NCBI GenBank assembly: GCA_012845835.1
Contig: JABAKD010000017.1
Coordinates: forward strand, 5,654,651-5,718,650
Direction: 5' to 3'
Length of the DNA stretch: 64,000 nt
From: Undaria pinnatifida
Taxonomy: Eukaryota; Sar; Phaeophyceae; Laminariales; Alariaceae
The notes beneath the pieces are model-generated. The model saw nothing but the letters and a program-made list of their open reading frames with translations. It did not search any database and was not told where the DNA came from. Below are positions 1 to 11,214 of the stretch, piece by piece; the first letter of the stretch is position 1; every line of letters begins with the position of its first letter. Position numbers and translations under genes: made by a program.

Positions 1-640
1 TAAAGTGCTATTGTCTGTTGGGCTCGTGTGAATGTTTCTCATCCATCATATTCCATCAATCTGCACATACGACCTCCAAACCCTTGGCACACTCTGGGAC
101 AGATGACGATCTAGATAATCTACATCACCTAAGTCACCTACAGTAGATCCTATAGCTGCCGACCTGAGATGCTGTGCAGGATCTGTATATCTGGAGTTCA
201 TATCCAATCTCGGAAGCTTGTGCAAGATCTTGCAGATCGTACGGCACACACCCGGCAACATGAGCTATAACGTACGGATCTTTCTCAAACATCTAGATCA
301 TCAAGTGGGGATTCGGTGATCTGTCAAAAGTGTGGAACCCTTGACGAATAGGAAGGGTGGCGATCTAGATAATGTACAGTTGATGCTATCTCTGTCGTGA
401 TGGGACATGTTGTGCACGTTCTGTCCAGTGCAGATCGAACCCAGGAAACATTAGCTAGACCACTCGGATCATCCGGTTCTTTCCCGTTAACGTAATCTAT
501 AGATCGTGCAGATTCTATTGGGACAAAGGATGTGTTTGCCTTGATGCACATCATGGCCGAGGATTTTTCTGTTTGACGTGTGAAGTCCTTTCCATCATGT
601 AGTTGTACGGTTTCTGCAATCATCTCTTAAAGAGCACATA
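1..640. other. No gene recognised; AGATC-rich degenerate repeat
   Basis: The motif GATC inside AGATCG, GGATCT or GATCTAGATAAT recurs every 30-60 bases. Two minus-strand frames share the peptide YLDRH plus a similar tail, from a diverged duplication (around 100-130 and 355-385). No coding or RNA gene is supported. Confidence 0.3.
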
Positions 641-674
641 TCATATATTATTCCCCTTCTCACCCCTCCCCCCG

Positions 675-800
675 CTTGGTGAAAACAATGCCTGCCTCTG
701 GTTGGTGAAAACCCGACATGCTGCGTCCCGGCATAGTAGGGATGCGAGGGTCTATGGTCATATGACTACGGCCATCCATGAATATCGAGCACCCCCCTTC
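675..800 (+). repeat. Family F repeat, partial copy
   Basis: The stretch from CTTGGTGAAAACAATG through GGTTGGTGAAAACCCGAC to GAGGGTCTATGGTCAT matches the 3' part of the fuller copy at 845-1400 in the same orientation, so the two form an incomplete tandem pair. Confidence 0.6.
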
Positions 801-844
801 CCCCCTTGAATATATATATATATATATAATAGTTGGCCTCGTCA

Positions 845-1400
845 ACACCGACGCTGTAAAACTTTATATGTGCATTGGGGTTGGCGTTGGTTGACAACGG
901 CGCTGAAAAACATGCCAAGCACTGCGTGAGTTAGACAACCAGGGTACCGTGTTTTTGTGTTTTTTGGCGGTCACCATGATGGCTATCGAGCTAGATGATA
1001 GTGTGCGGGGTGGCGAACCCTAATTCCGCACAATGGGAATGATCACATTACGTACTGAAAATATGGGAAGGCACCCACGAGGCAGTTACATAGCGATACC
1101 CACTGCTACGCCTTTGAAGTGGCCAAACCAGCAAACAAAATAGCTCATTGGCGCTGTCATTCAGAAGCAAGAAAGTAGGCACAGGGTTCCGAAGTACGTC
1201 TTACGAGTGGTTCTTGGAAGGATGCAGTTCATCCTTCATGCGGCTCGCCTATCACCTCAAGACGCTTCGCGCTTGGTGCAAGCAATGTCTACCTGTGGTT
1301 GGTAAAACCCGACGAGCTCCGTCCCGGCATAATAAAGATGCGAGGGGTCTATGGTCGACCACGACGGCCATGCACAATACGAATACCCCCCCCCCCCCTT
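845..1400 (+). repeat. Family F dispersed repeat (~0.56 kb), copy 1
   Basis: Matches, in inverted orientation, 17200-17830 over most of its length. Shared blocks in order are GACAACCAGGGTACC, GAATGATCA, GGCACCCACGAGGCAGTT, TTGGCGCTGTCAT, TTGGAAGGATGCA, CGCTTGGTGCAAG and GAGGGTCTATGGTC. No coding frame is conserved between the copies and no inverted ends were found, so the element type is unknown. Confidence 0.65.
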
Positions 1401-1526
1401 TTTCCCTCCTTGTCGCCTTGTCAGAGGCCATGGTCGATGTGCCAGGCCACTCTGACTATCCCTGCCGCGGAGTGTGTCAGGAAACATGTGAACGCACTTT
1501 GAGATGCTTTTGTAGCGTGTCCATTC

Positions 1527-1595
1527 CTCTCCCCCTCCCTCCCTCCCTCCCTCCCTACCTCCCTCCCTCCCTCCCTCCCTCCCTCTCTCCCTCCA
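1527..1595. repeat. (CCCT)n microsatellite
   Basis: About 68 bases of CCCT/CCTCC repeat, interrupted by single substitutions. Confidence 0.9.
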
Positions 1596-1708
1596 CTTGA
1601 AAATGACCAACACAAAACAACCACGCCGATCTCAAGGGCAACAACAATGACACCAACAACAACACCCGTTCTTGCCTATACGCCAATTTTTTATTGTCTA
1701 GATGCACC

Positions 1709-1983
<275 letters not shown>

Positions 1984-2149
1984 TTCTCCCAACTCAATGC
2001 GCCCCACCACCCCCTCACTCATCCTCTGTGGCAGGAAATCGTGGAAGGTGTTTCCGATGATACGGAAGTCTACTTCTGCGGGGGGGGAGGCATCAACATC
2101 ATGCTCAGGAAGGAGTGCAACAGGCGCAACATCAAGTACACGGGCAGCG

Positions 2150-2890
2150 CTGTACAGTAGTCTGCTGCTGTTCAGTAGTGTGCTGCCGCTCAGTGGTGTA
2201 CTACTACTGCTCAGTAGTCTGCTGTTGTTCAGTAGTCTTCTGCCGTTTAATGGTCTGCCGACGTCCAGTAATCTACTGCCGTTCAGTAATCTACTGCTTT
2301 CCAGTAGTCTACTGCCGTTCAGTGGCATACTAGCCTATCTACTGGTGATGTATTATAGTCTACCGCGGGGGTGTGAGGAGAATTATCCTTCGTTTCTACA
2401 GGGTTTTTCGCGGGTGATGACCCGTCCCGCGGGTCGGGTCAGGTGGTTTCCGAAATCAAACTGTACGGGTGGGGTCGGCTCGGGTCGGGTTACATGGTGC
2501 TTGAAATATCACGGATCGGCTAGTGTCGGGTCTGCAGGTTTTACAGCTTCGCGGGTTAGGTCAGGCCGCCCTAAGTCGACCCAGCCGGCGCGCGGTGATC
2601 TGATCCTCAAAAACCCAGTTTTTTACGGATACATATGTTCATTAGTCTAGCTGTGCAGTGATTTTACACAGGCCGGTTCGATTGGTAGCACTGCTGTTGG
2701 TTCAGCAGTGCGGCAGTAGGTTCGCAGTAGGTTCAACACCACCACCATAGTTGCAGTAGTAATAGCTTCAGTAGCGCTACTGCTACAGGTTCAGCAGTAC
2801 TACTAATTAAGATTAATGTAGTTTCAGTAGTGCTACTACTGTGGGTTCAGTAGAATAGGTTCAATAGGTTCAATAGCCCTACTCCTATGG
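2150..2890. repeat. Degenerate CAGTAG/CTGCTG-rich repeats with a GGGTCGGGTC block
   Basis: Positions 2150-2340 repeat a CAGTAGTCTGCTG-like unit every 20-30 bases, 2400-2590 is rich in CGGGTCGGGT, and 2690-2890 repeats GTAGGTTCAGCAGTG-like units. The open frame through the first block comes from repeat structure. Confidence 0.6.
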
Positions 2891-3039
2891 TTGAGTGGTA
2901 GTGGTGAAGGTTCCGGTAGATGTACTGTAGGAGGGGAAGGAAGGCACGATGCGTGTTACGAGCAGCTCCAGTGCCGTAGGTTCGGCGGGAAGAACGTTGT
3001 ATTTTCAAGGGTGTGCTTAGTGTGGTAAGCACTCTGATC

Positions 3040-3480
3040 ATACACGCGTATCTACCCGGGTATGGTCAACGGCCACCATGTTTGGTGCCGGAGTATCTAC
3101 GCGGGTATCTACCCCGGTATGACCAACATAGTCGGGTATCGGCACTCGGGTATTTATCGGGTTATGTCCTGCATCAACAGGTTATCTACGCGTGTATCTA
3201 CCCGGGTATGACCAGCATACCCCGGTGTGGAACGGTCAATACTCTTGATACACACGGGTATTTTCCCGGTGATAACCAGTATACGGGTTTGGTACTTGGG
3301 TATCTGCTCGGGCATGAACAATGTAGCCAGAATTGGTACCCGGGTATCTACCCGAGTATGACCAACACTGCCGGGATTTGGCACACGGAGATGTACTCTG
3401 GTATGCGCATAGAACCAGGTTTTGGTTCCCGGCTATCTACTCGGGTACACCCAACGTACCCAGGGCTGGTACGCGGGTAC
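3040..3480. repeat. Degenerate minisatellite, GTATCTACCCGGGTATGACC core
   Basis: At least eight diverged copies of a roughly 40-bp unit with cores such as GTATCTACCCGGGTATGACC. Plus-strand translation gives a repeating GYLPGYDQ-like peptide, without other signs of a gene. Confidence 0.7.
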
Positions 3481-3894
3481 CCCAGATTATTCATACCCTA
3501 TTTGGCGGTTTGGTTTCCTTCTATATGACATTTTTTCGTTTTTTTTGGTTGTTGCTGAAAACGCCTATGAGGTGTATATAACGCCTCAGTGAGGCAGACA
3601 AACCTCACTGCCTGGATCAAGCCTCCACAGGCGCTGTAGCCCCCCAGTCGTGTTAATGACGGGGTGTGCTAACGGCATAAATGATTGCTGGTGAAAGTGT
3701 TAACAAGAACTCGGTTAGTTATCAGGTGGTGCGAAAATACACGAGGGTGTGGCAGACGAGGATGCGCGATACGAGGGCGCGAGCTAAGTGTATAGAGGAA
3801 TGGTTAAGGGCGGTACCGGTAAAGTTCTGCTGTAGCTAGTCTAGGGGGGACACGTTTACCAGGCACATCGTACCCTGATATGTTTTTTGGCGAG

Positions 3895-4145
3895 GGTTTC
3901 CACGGGTCACGACCCGTCCCGTGGGTCGGGCCAGGTGGTTTCCGACATCTCGCAGGGCAGGTCGTGTTGGGTCAGGAGGTGTCCAAAATCCAACCGGTCG
4001 GGACGGGTCGGGTCAGGAGGTCTGCATAGCTCACAGTTCGGGTCGGGTCGGGTCGGGTCGGGTCGGGTCGGGTCGGGTCGGGTCGGGTCGGGTCGAGTCG
4101 GGTCGGGTCGAGTCGGGTCTGGTCGGGTCGGGTCGGGTCGGCGGG
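3895..4145. repeat. (GGGTC)n pentanucleotide tract and degenerate flanks
   Basis: Nearly perfect GGGTC units from about 4035 to 4140, with diverged GGGTCGGG-rich sequence before them that resembles the 2400-2590 block. An internal tract, not a known telomere motif. Confidence 0.85.
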
Positions 4146-4149
4146 TGGC

Positions 4150-5225
4150 AGTCTGGCCAGAAGCTATCCGACCCGTGGAAACCCTAGTTTGCTTTTTGTT
4201 TTCTTCAAAAAAATACCCACCATTGCCGCCACGTATTGGACCCGGAAAGTTCTGTTCATAAGGACTGATGGTCTTCGAGGAGAGGGTGCATGGTATGTAT
4301 GGCCGCAGTAGTGTACCAGGCCATATCTCCTCGGGCCCCTGCAATGCCGGGACGCTTAACGTCGGGACAACTCCGGGACGGATCACGTCGGGACAATGCC
4401 GGGACGGATCACGTCGGGATTTGATCGACATGGAAGACAGTTCATGTACCGAGCCCGAAGCGCCTTGAGGTTGTCGTCGAGTCGCATGAAGGGCGAGCTA
4501 TACCGGGGGTGGGGAGGTTGTCTGTGTCTTCTTTGTTACATGGTAATCTTGAAAAAACGTTTTTGTTCGCATAATACTGCCGATCGTTGTAGTTTTGGCG
4601 GGGAGATTTACCTGTTAAGACGTATTATATACCATCGTATTGTTTTGGACTTGTTGAAGAAGAGAAGAATAGTTTTCACGGTCTTCTCTTCTATTCTTGA
4701 GTTTCCTTCTTAGTTTCTTTTTGGAAAAGACGTTTTTTGGAAAAGGTGCTGGGGTGGGGTAGATACATACCTCGCCTACTGTTTGGCTGGTTTTTGCCTC
4801 CCCACGGCTTGTTTGACTTCTTGCCGTCGAGACAACAAGTCTTCATTCTTCCCTAGGCTGTATGAGCAATATTGTTGTTGTTGCTATTGTTCATAGTATG
4901 ACTAAAACGGTGAACGACGAAATGTCCGTTATTTTTCGCTTTTTCCGTGTTTTTCATTTTTTTGGGGGGGATGTTTATGAGAAGCCGAGATGCCGAAGGT
5001 CTTGCTCCACATTATCGGAAGACAAACACCGTGATAGCAATGCCGTGTGCATGTCATGTATGCTAGTAGTCTTTACACATGCCGAGTAAATGTGTACGCG
5101 CGCCCAGTGTTTCATTTTTCACTTGCGTTCTTGGGTATGCAAAACCCGTGTGCATGTGCATGGTTCATATCCTGTGCGTTTTCATTTTTTACATTGGGTG
5201 TGTTGTTTTCGTTGTACGTTGGGGA
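4150..5225. other. No gene recognised
   Basis: Contains a short minisatellite (about 4344-4420, unit CCGGGACGGATCACGTCGGG or close) and T-rich sequence. No frame shows a domain or convincing splice structure. Confidence 0.4.
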
Positions 5226-5229
5226 TTTA

Positions 5230-5600
5230 TACACATGCGTCAGGTGATCGCATGGGACATTTATGTGTGTGGGTCTATAATACCCGTGGTATATACCCTT
5301 TCGCAGGGTGTACTATATACCCGTGCGTCAAATTTAGTACACACCCGTACGTTGGGTATATTGTACCTTTGCAACGGGTTCATTTCTGCGCGTTGGGTAC
5401 ACCATATCTATATTGTACCCGCCTGTTAGATGGCTGTCAGTTGGGTATATGATACCGGTGCATGGGGTTTGCATCTGCACCTTGAGGGCATGTTGTATCC
5501 GTGCAAGGGTATGGGGCTGTGCGTTGAATATAACCCGTGCGTAAGAGTGTTTTGTGTGTGGCGGGTATACGGTGCCCGTGCACGGGATTATATTTCTATG
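5230..5600. repeat. Degenerate minisatellite, ACCCGTGCGTTGGGTATA core
   Basis: Roughly 40-bp diverged units with the core TACCCGTGCGTTGGGTATAT, starting near GGGTCTATAATACCCGTG and fading by 5600. A 33-bp unit (AAGGACACGATTCTATACGT) is then present twice at 5659-5708. Confidence 0.65.
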
Positions 5601-5709
5601 CGTGTGTTGGCGTGGTGATGTTGACCCTCGGTGTTTGTATTTAGCGTATAAAGTAAAAGGACACGATTCTATACGTTGGAAGGAAGGACACGACTCTATA
5701 CGTTGGAAC

Positions 5710-6525
5710 GACGTCACAATACTACGCCCCCTGGAACTGATTGTGTGTGTTTTGGTGTACGTGTGTCATGCGCTTACTCAAAAACTGTCCCCCTTTTTAG
5801 AAGTATAGATTAAGTAAACGTTTTGCATTTTGGATCGTACGTTTCTACGGTGAGCTCATTTTCGTGTTGATGTATAGGGGTCTCTTCTTGCTATTCACTG
5901 GGGGCTGGTGTTTGATCTGGACATTTGTCGAAACAAAACCACAACAATAGCACGATGACCGTCTCAATCGCCGATACGGACGGCTCACGTTGTCGCTGCC
6001 GCAGGAACTGAAGGACACGCCAGCTAGCGCTGGATTCCGAAGACAATTTGAATTGAATTGACACACGACGCGTATGAAAATACGTGGAAGTGTGTTGGGC
6101 TTAGGCTATATTTTTTCCAATCCGTCGGAGGATAATGTCACTAAAAATAATACTCCGGAGTATAAAATGATAATCTCATGAGATGGAGAAGGGTGGATAT
6201 TTGTAGTTCTCTTCACAACCTCTGCTGTGTGTTGGTGGACAACAGAAACGAAGAGAGATCGACCGCGTTCTTAGGTATATTTCTTTTTGAGAGAATCCGG
6301 TCGTCGTGCGGGAGATACACGGAGATTAGGGTGAGCAAGAGCCCCTACGTTTCGGACGCTGCAGTACGCTCCATGCTCGCCTTGCTCTCAATAATTATGC
6401 TTGGGCCAATTCATGGCAGCTCGTGCGTCTCTCGGCATACCATGTGCGTTTGACGTGCACGCCAACTACTGACGACGCTTATGTACGGCGAGGGCGATAT
6501 AGCACTTTGCCCTTTGTTTCGTTAC
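5710..6525. other. No gene recognised
   Basis: No frame with a recognisable domain, no repeat of note. The part near 6530 may be the degraded 3' end of the non-LTR element that follows on the minus strand. Confidence 0.35.
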
Positions 6526-6987
6526 GGGACAGCGGGTCGCTTGGTTCGTGGGGGCGTGTCATCGCCGGTAGCAGTGTGCGCAGCGTTCCGACCCTGATGA
6601 ACCCACCTAGCCCAAACTCTGTGAAGGTTTCCTGGAACTGGTAGATACGGCGTCATACGCAGCCAGCATGTCGGCCTATGGAAGCATCGGGGCCAGATCC
6701 CCCTCTGCGCCTGACCCCATTGCCGCCAAGATTCGGGGACAATGTCCGTCATTGACTCCTGCTTAACCCGCCGTGTATCTCGGATCTTTCGCGACCTTAT
6801 TCTTAGCTGAGCATTGATGCTCGATTCCGGTAGCCCCCTCCTTACGTTGTCCCCTGACGGGCCTGTGAGGTCCGGTAGAACCTCCAGCAGGACCCGTAAG
6901 CTTCTCCCAATGGGAGCAGACATCCGGTTTCTCTCGACGGCAGCACTATGGCGTACTTGGGCCTGCCTGTCAAGGTTAAGAGTCAGA

Positions 6988-7257
6988 CGCGTACTGCGAT
7001 CGCGGAGCACAATTTTTTTCTGAGGTTCCTCAATTTAGGGGCCTAAGACATGTGCTTCTTGACCCGAAAAACTGTTTTTTCGAAAATAAAGTCAATGTGC
7101 TTTCACGCGGATGAAAACTCCTATGGTCAATAGGTACACAACGAGAATCATGAAAACAAAATATACGGGCTATTTCCGACGATTTTGCGTTAAAGAGCCC
7201 CGTCATTCAGAAACGATCCCAGAAGAATAGAGTGTTAACTCTATCGTAGCATGCGTC
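6988..7257 (+). mobile_element. Family B MITE, copy B1, inserted in the LINE pseudogene
   Basis: Inverted ends: left ACGCGTACTGCGATCGCGG, right reversed GACGCATGCTACGATAGAG. Internal blocks CATGTGCTTCTTGACCCG, TTTCCGACGATTTTGCGTTA and GCCCCGTCATTCAGAAACG recur in copies B3 and B4. Confidence 0.7.
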
Positions 7258-7345
7258 GTCTGCTGACTATCCGGGCACCCTTCCTGCCAAACGCCTGTGC
7301 CTCTCGGCCGCTGCCGATTGCTCGACGATCTCCTCCTACCGGCCA

Positions 7346-7614
7346 GAGCCCACGGTAGGGGGATTACGCTGTTTTGAAGCTTATTTTTGCAGTGGCTCGA
7401 GGTCACTCGCGCGGGGGACCCCCCTGTTCCTTGCGGTCATGGACTTTTTTTCCTTTCGTGCTGTTTTGACCTTTCGATGTCAATCCTTGGTGGGATTGTG
7501 AGCTGCATTGCGTCAAACTTGACCCACCAAACGTGTTTTGATCAGTGAGGTACAGAGTCAATCGTGCAGTGGCTCAGACCAGGTAGGGAATAAGGGAAGG
7601 TACTCCTTACGGCA
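7346..7614 (-). mobile_element. Family A MITE, copy A1, inserted in the LINE pseudogene
   Basis: The left end reads GCCCACGGTAGGGGG and the right end, reversed, GGCTGCCGTAAGGAG. Internally it has AGTGGCTCGAGGTCACTCGC and, reversed, ACTCTGTACCTCACTGA, both family hallmarks. LINE coding sequence continues on both sides. Confidence 0.7.
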
Positions 7615-8999
7615 GCCTTGCTCTACTCCGACCGTGCCTCGTTGTTTTTCCTTCTACACTCTTTTGGGGGCAGCCCCCGGGTCCAGAGCCCTTTCGAGGA
7701 AGGTAATTCTCTACCTGTGGGATTCGACGGCGATGAGGGACGCTGCTTGTCTATCCGGCATATTAGCGAGCCAGTATGCAAGGTGGCCCGCGGCTCCATC
7801 CCTCACTGCTTCCGTTGCTCGCTCCCGCACGTGTTCTTCCGTGCCGATCCGGACACCCACCACCGTCACTCCTCCTTCGTCGGCGATGCGGGCGTCAACG
7901 CTTTCCAGGAGCGAAATTTTCTCCGTCGTCGGGGCATGCCCTTACGGTGGTGGTGCCACCGTCTTGGCAGGGTTGACCGCAATGGCGATGCCATCTAGCT
8001 CTCGCCGGAAGAAGACCAATGCCCTAATCGTGTTGGTCTTGATCCCTATACGACCGAGAGAGACATCATCCATGTATGCGAAGACTTCCATTCCTTGTCC
8101 CTCAATTCTCTGCCGGAATCGCCTCAGCCCCGGCCGCAACGCCCGACGCAACGTTGCCGGCCCCATGGGGTGCCCTTGTCGGACACCGCTAGCTCGCTAA
8201 AGCAAGCGATCGTTCTGGTTTCCCCCAAGTCCATCCGGAAAAACACGTCGGTGGTTGTTGTGCCGTATCCCCTGCCCAATAACGCCGTGAGTGCTGGAAC
8301 GCAGTTTTCCACCTCTTGTAGCAACGCCCGTCCCTTTTGACGGTGTTGAACGCGCTGGGGTAATATGTGAGAATAAGCTAGATGCCCGTCTCGTACAACG
8401 TTTTGCCGTCAACCCCACATGCTCGATTCCGTCAAGTAAGGCGACCCCAAATCGCCCCACATCTTGGTTTACCTCCTCCAAGCGCGGCCGCCATGATTGC
8501 ATAGCCCTTACACTGATGGATCTCCTCGATGTCATGCTCACAAAAACCTCGCAGTGTTTTCCCTCAACACCGCGAGGCTAGACTGTAACAAGAGCGCCAG
8601 AACTCTGGCGGACGCGTTCAACTCGTCGATGTTTCTCCGCCAGTACGCCGCCATACCCCCCCTCGCGATTTTGGTGTGGACGATGGATTGCAGGTGAGAA
8701 AGTCGTCCACCGGGGCTTCCTGGGCCCAAGAGGGCGCTGCGAGAACTGAGGACGTCGAAGAGCACCTCGCAGGCGTACGCATAGTCAGATTTTCACGAGG
8801 AGCATTTTCATCTTCCACGTCAGTGTCGCCCGCCAGCAGTGTAGCCGTCGTGGACACGGTGGCGTGGTCGTCGGTGGGGAAGTGTGGCCACAGGTTTTTG
8901 CTACGTCTGCTTGTGCCCCACTGATCGCAGCTCTCCCATAAAGTTGCGCGCTGTCACTTTGACTTCTCCCTCGTGGTGACACGCCGACGGCGCTCGTTC

Positions 9000-10585
9000 A
9001 AGCCTCACCTCCTCCGAAGCTTCCTGGACGGCATCCCGTTGTCTCAAGTCCCCTCTCTTGGTGTGCGCGATCAGCCACGGAAGCATGAGCATCATGTCTC
9101 CGCCCTAAACCAACTCGAACCTCTGTCGCGTCTTGATCCGGCCGGTCGGTGAGTGGAGCAGGGGTGGTATGAGGTACCATGACTTAATCGCTCCCAGGAG
9201 CGATTGGCGTCACGAGTCAGGTCTGAACCGGTGATTTTCTATATTGTTGTCGTAAATGACAATCATACGAAATCTCAGGTGCGCGTATGCCCCTGATAAC
9301 TACCGCCGCACTTTTTTTCCGGTTGAAAAACGCTGCCCTAGGTCATTCAAGGAAACGGCACCGAGGGGTTGCCCTATGCTCAAGCTTTTCTGGTCCCGTC
9401 TGAATCTAAAACCCCGGATTGCCTAGGTCCTCGTCGTCTATGGTCCCCCCTCTCCTCTTCGCGGACTATTGCTTACCGCCGTCTCCTCTTGAACCGCTGC
9501 ATCCCGTGTGTCCCGAAATAGATTTTCAGGATCCGCTGTCGACTGCTGCGCAGCGGAGTGGTGCGGGTGCTGCGTCTACCGCAAAGGGTTTGACCTCACA
9601 ACGACCGTGGACATGTGGTGCTCGTGCCCACATGGGAAACGTACCGCCCGGTGCCCGAGCTGAAGCGTTGCTCCGCGAACGCCGCACGCCACACTTTCTG
9701 TAGCGTCGACACGGAAGGCAGGGCGCGCGTTCCGTCCCTGTTCTCCTCCCAGGGGTCGTGGGATATCTCCCCGCTGGAGTCACGGACATTACTATCCTAA
9801 GTCCGCTGTCGTCCGTTGCTACTCACTTCCGTAGTGCGATCCTGATCCTTCTCTTCCCTTTTGACCACCAGTTTGCCTCCCTCTGGCTATTACTTGTCCC
9901 CAAGCCTTCTTATACCACCCCTCGGTTCCGTCCTTAAACACCCCCCGCCCCTCCAGCCCTGTCCACCCTCCCTGGTCTCCCAGCCCGCCTGGCTCTCTCT
10001 GCTCCCCCCGACGTCCCCGCTCCCCCCGCTCCCCCTTTTATCTCCACTTCCTTCGCCCCCCCCGCCTCACTCGCTTCCCCCGCTCCCGCCACCCCGGGTC
10101 CCTCTGCTCCCCTCACTGTTCCTGCTCGTCACGCCCCCTCCGCCCCCCTCGTCCCCCCCCCCGGCATGCCGACGAACATTGCCGATATCGCCTCTCGCCT
10201 CCCCCCCCCTGTTCTCGCAGGTCCCCGCTCCCCTCGCTCCCTCTGTTCACCTCTGCCCCTCCTGGCCTGCTGACGAAAGGGGCACACTAACACAATACCT
10301 GATGCTTTGCCGTGGGCCCTTCTCCCTGAAGTGGCTGCTCGTGACCCCCTCTTAGACCCTCTCGACGGGCTCTGGCTACTCCTTGCGATCGGTGCCCCCC
10401 CCCCCTCCGTTGCTTGGAGCTGTCGGCCCGGGTGTTGCCGACGCGGCCTCGGGCCTTGTCCGTGCCGTTCAGGGCTTTTCTCCTGACGTGAAATATCTGC
10501 TTCCCTCGTTCTGGTGGTTCTCTGTGGTACCAGGAGCTTCCCGTTCTTTCTGAAGATGCCCTCTAATCATGGATCACTGTCCCGC
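9000..10585. other. No gene recognised; C-rich, proline-coding low-complexity DNA
   Basis: The stretch 9880-10320 is strongly pyrimidine-rich on the plus strand, so all three plus frames are rich in Pro, Ser and Leu. One frame (APPDVPAPPAPPFISTSF) reads like a disordered linker, but no domain borders it and no frame can be preferred. Confidence 0.35.
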
Positions 10586-10587
10586 GC

Positions 10588-10829
10588 CGGACTGATTCTA
10601 CAATGGTTCTCCTAAAAACCAGCGATTTTTAATAACGAACGTTTCATGACTGCACCACACGAGGAAGGATAGTTTGAAAGCAATACACATAATTTTCTTT
10701 GCGAAGGACGATCGAACGATGACATCGGGGCGGCAAGGGCACCGCATTTCACGAGATACGACCGGAGCTGGATTCAACAGCTTCAATTTCGTGGAAGAAA
10801 AGTTGAGAGGGCTACCGTAAAACGACTCG
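10588..10829 (+). mobile_element. Family C MITE, copy C1
   Basis: Left end GGACTGATTCTACAATGG; right end, reversed, GAGTCGTTTTACGGTAGCC. Internal blocks AACGAACGTTTCATG, GGACGATCGAACGATGAC and TCGGGGCGGCAAGGGCACC recur in the other C copies. It abuts the end of the exon-like frame at 10830-11195. Confidence 0.7.
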
Positions 10830-11195
10830 CTGGCTCTGTTCTTGTCGGCGAGGGCCGCCTCTACTGCAAAGAAAAGGGACTGGATGCCTTCCTCCAGCGC
10901 GTTTCGAACCCCGAGGGTTTGTCTTTCTAGGAGCTCCTTACACTCCGCGCCGCAACCCGCCATGTATTCTTGGACGTGGGGTCCACCGTAGAGCCTCCAA
11001 TTTGCTAACCGAGGCAGGATAACCTGTGATCGGATCGCGAGCGCGACGAACAGCGCGCAGACATGGCCGACAGCCACTTCCCATTCCCTCGAACGAAGAA
11101 ACTCGAGGTAGGCTGCTCGAGGGGGGCCAGGAATGTCCTTGGACAGGTTGGGCTCCCTCCGTCGGCACCTACCACGAGCTGGAACGAGCTGCAAA
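10830..11195 (-). CDS. Possible exon, unknown protein with one hydrophobic segment
   Basis: The minus-strand frame is open from the region of an acceptor-like CGTTTGCAG (11185) to the inverted end of MITE C1. It contains AAYLEFLRSREWEVAVGHVC, a hydrophobic stretch (ALFVALAIRSQVILPRLANW) and an amphipathic stretch ending EGIQSLFFAVEAALADKNR. Composition is protein-like and unlike the neighbouring low-complexity DNA. I do not recognise the family. It has no in-frame ATG at its start, so it would be internal or 3' terminal, and its end has probably been cut or altered by the MITE. Confidence 0.33.
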
Positions 11196-11214
11196 CGTCG
11201 GTTGTTAGATAACT

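Larger units (their letters stand above)
6530..9000 (-). pseudogene. Non-LTR retrotransposon reverse transcriptase, frameshifted and interrupted
   Basis: Read on the minus strand in changing frames. Around 8600-8760: GGMAAYWRRNIDELNASARV. Around 8450: DVGRFGVALLDGIEHVGLT. Around 8200-8320: RALLQEV-type and FFRMDLGETRTI. Around 8165: MGPATLRRALRPGL. At 8070: the catalytic FAYMDDVS (YxDD type). Then GIAIAVNPAKTVAPPP and DEGGVTVVGVRIGT near 7860, and the post-RT tail NRMSAPIGRSLRVLLE with DIVPESWRQWG at 6720-6930. Stops and frameshifts show that it is dead. It is split by a family A MITE (7346-7614) and a family B MITE (6988-7257), with a short element remnant (EGCPDSQQ) between them. No endonuclease domain was recognised. 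Confidence 0.75.

Noticed and set aside
3013-3528. 171-codon plus ORF with GYLPGYDQ-like repeats
   Set aside because: Produced by a degenerate minisatellite; the frame is not conserved between units and has no gene context.
4035-4140. GGGTC tract as an interstitial telomere
   Set aside because: A pentanucleotide GGGTC is not a known telomere repeat, and the diverged flanks suggest local expansion.
9861-10355. Proline-rich plus-strand ORF
   Set aside because: All three frames are open or nearly open because of pyrimidine bias, so no frame can be chosen.
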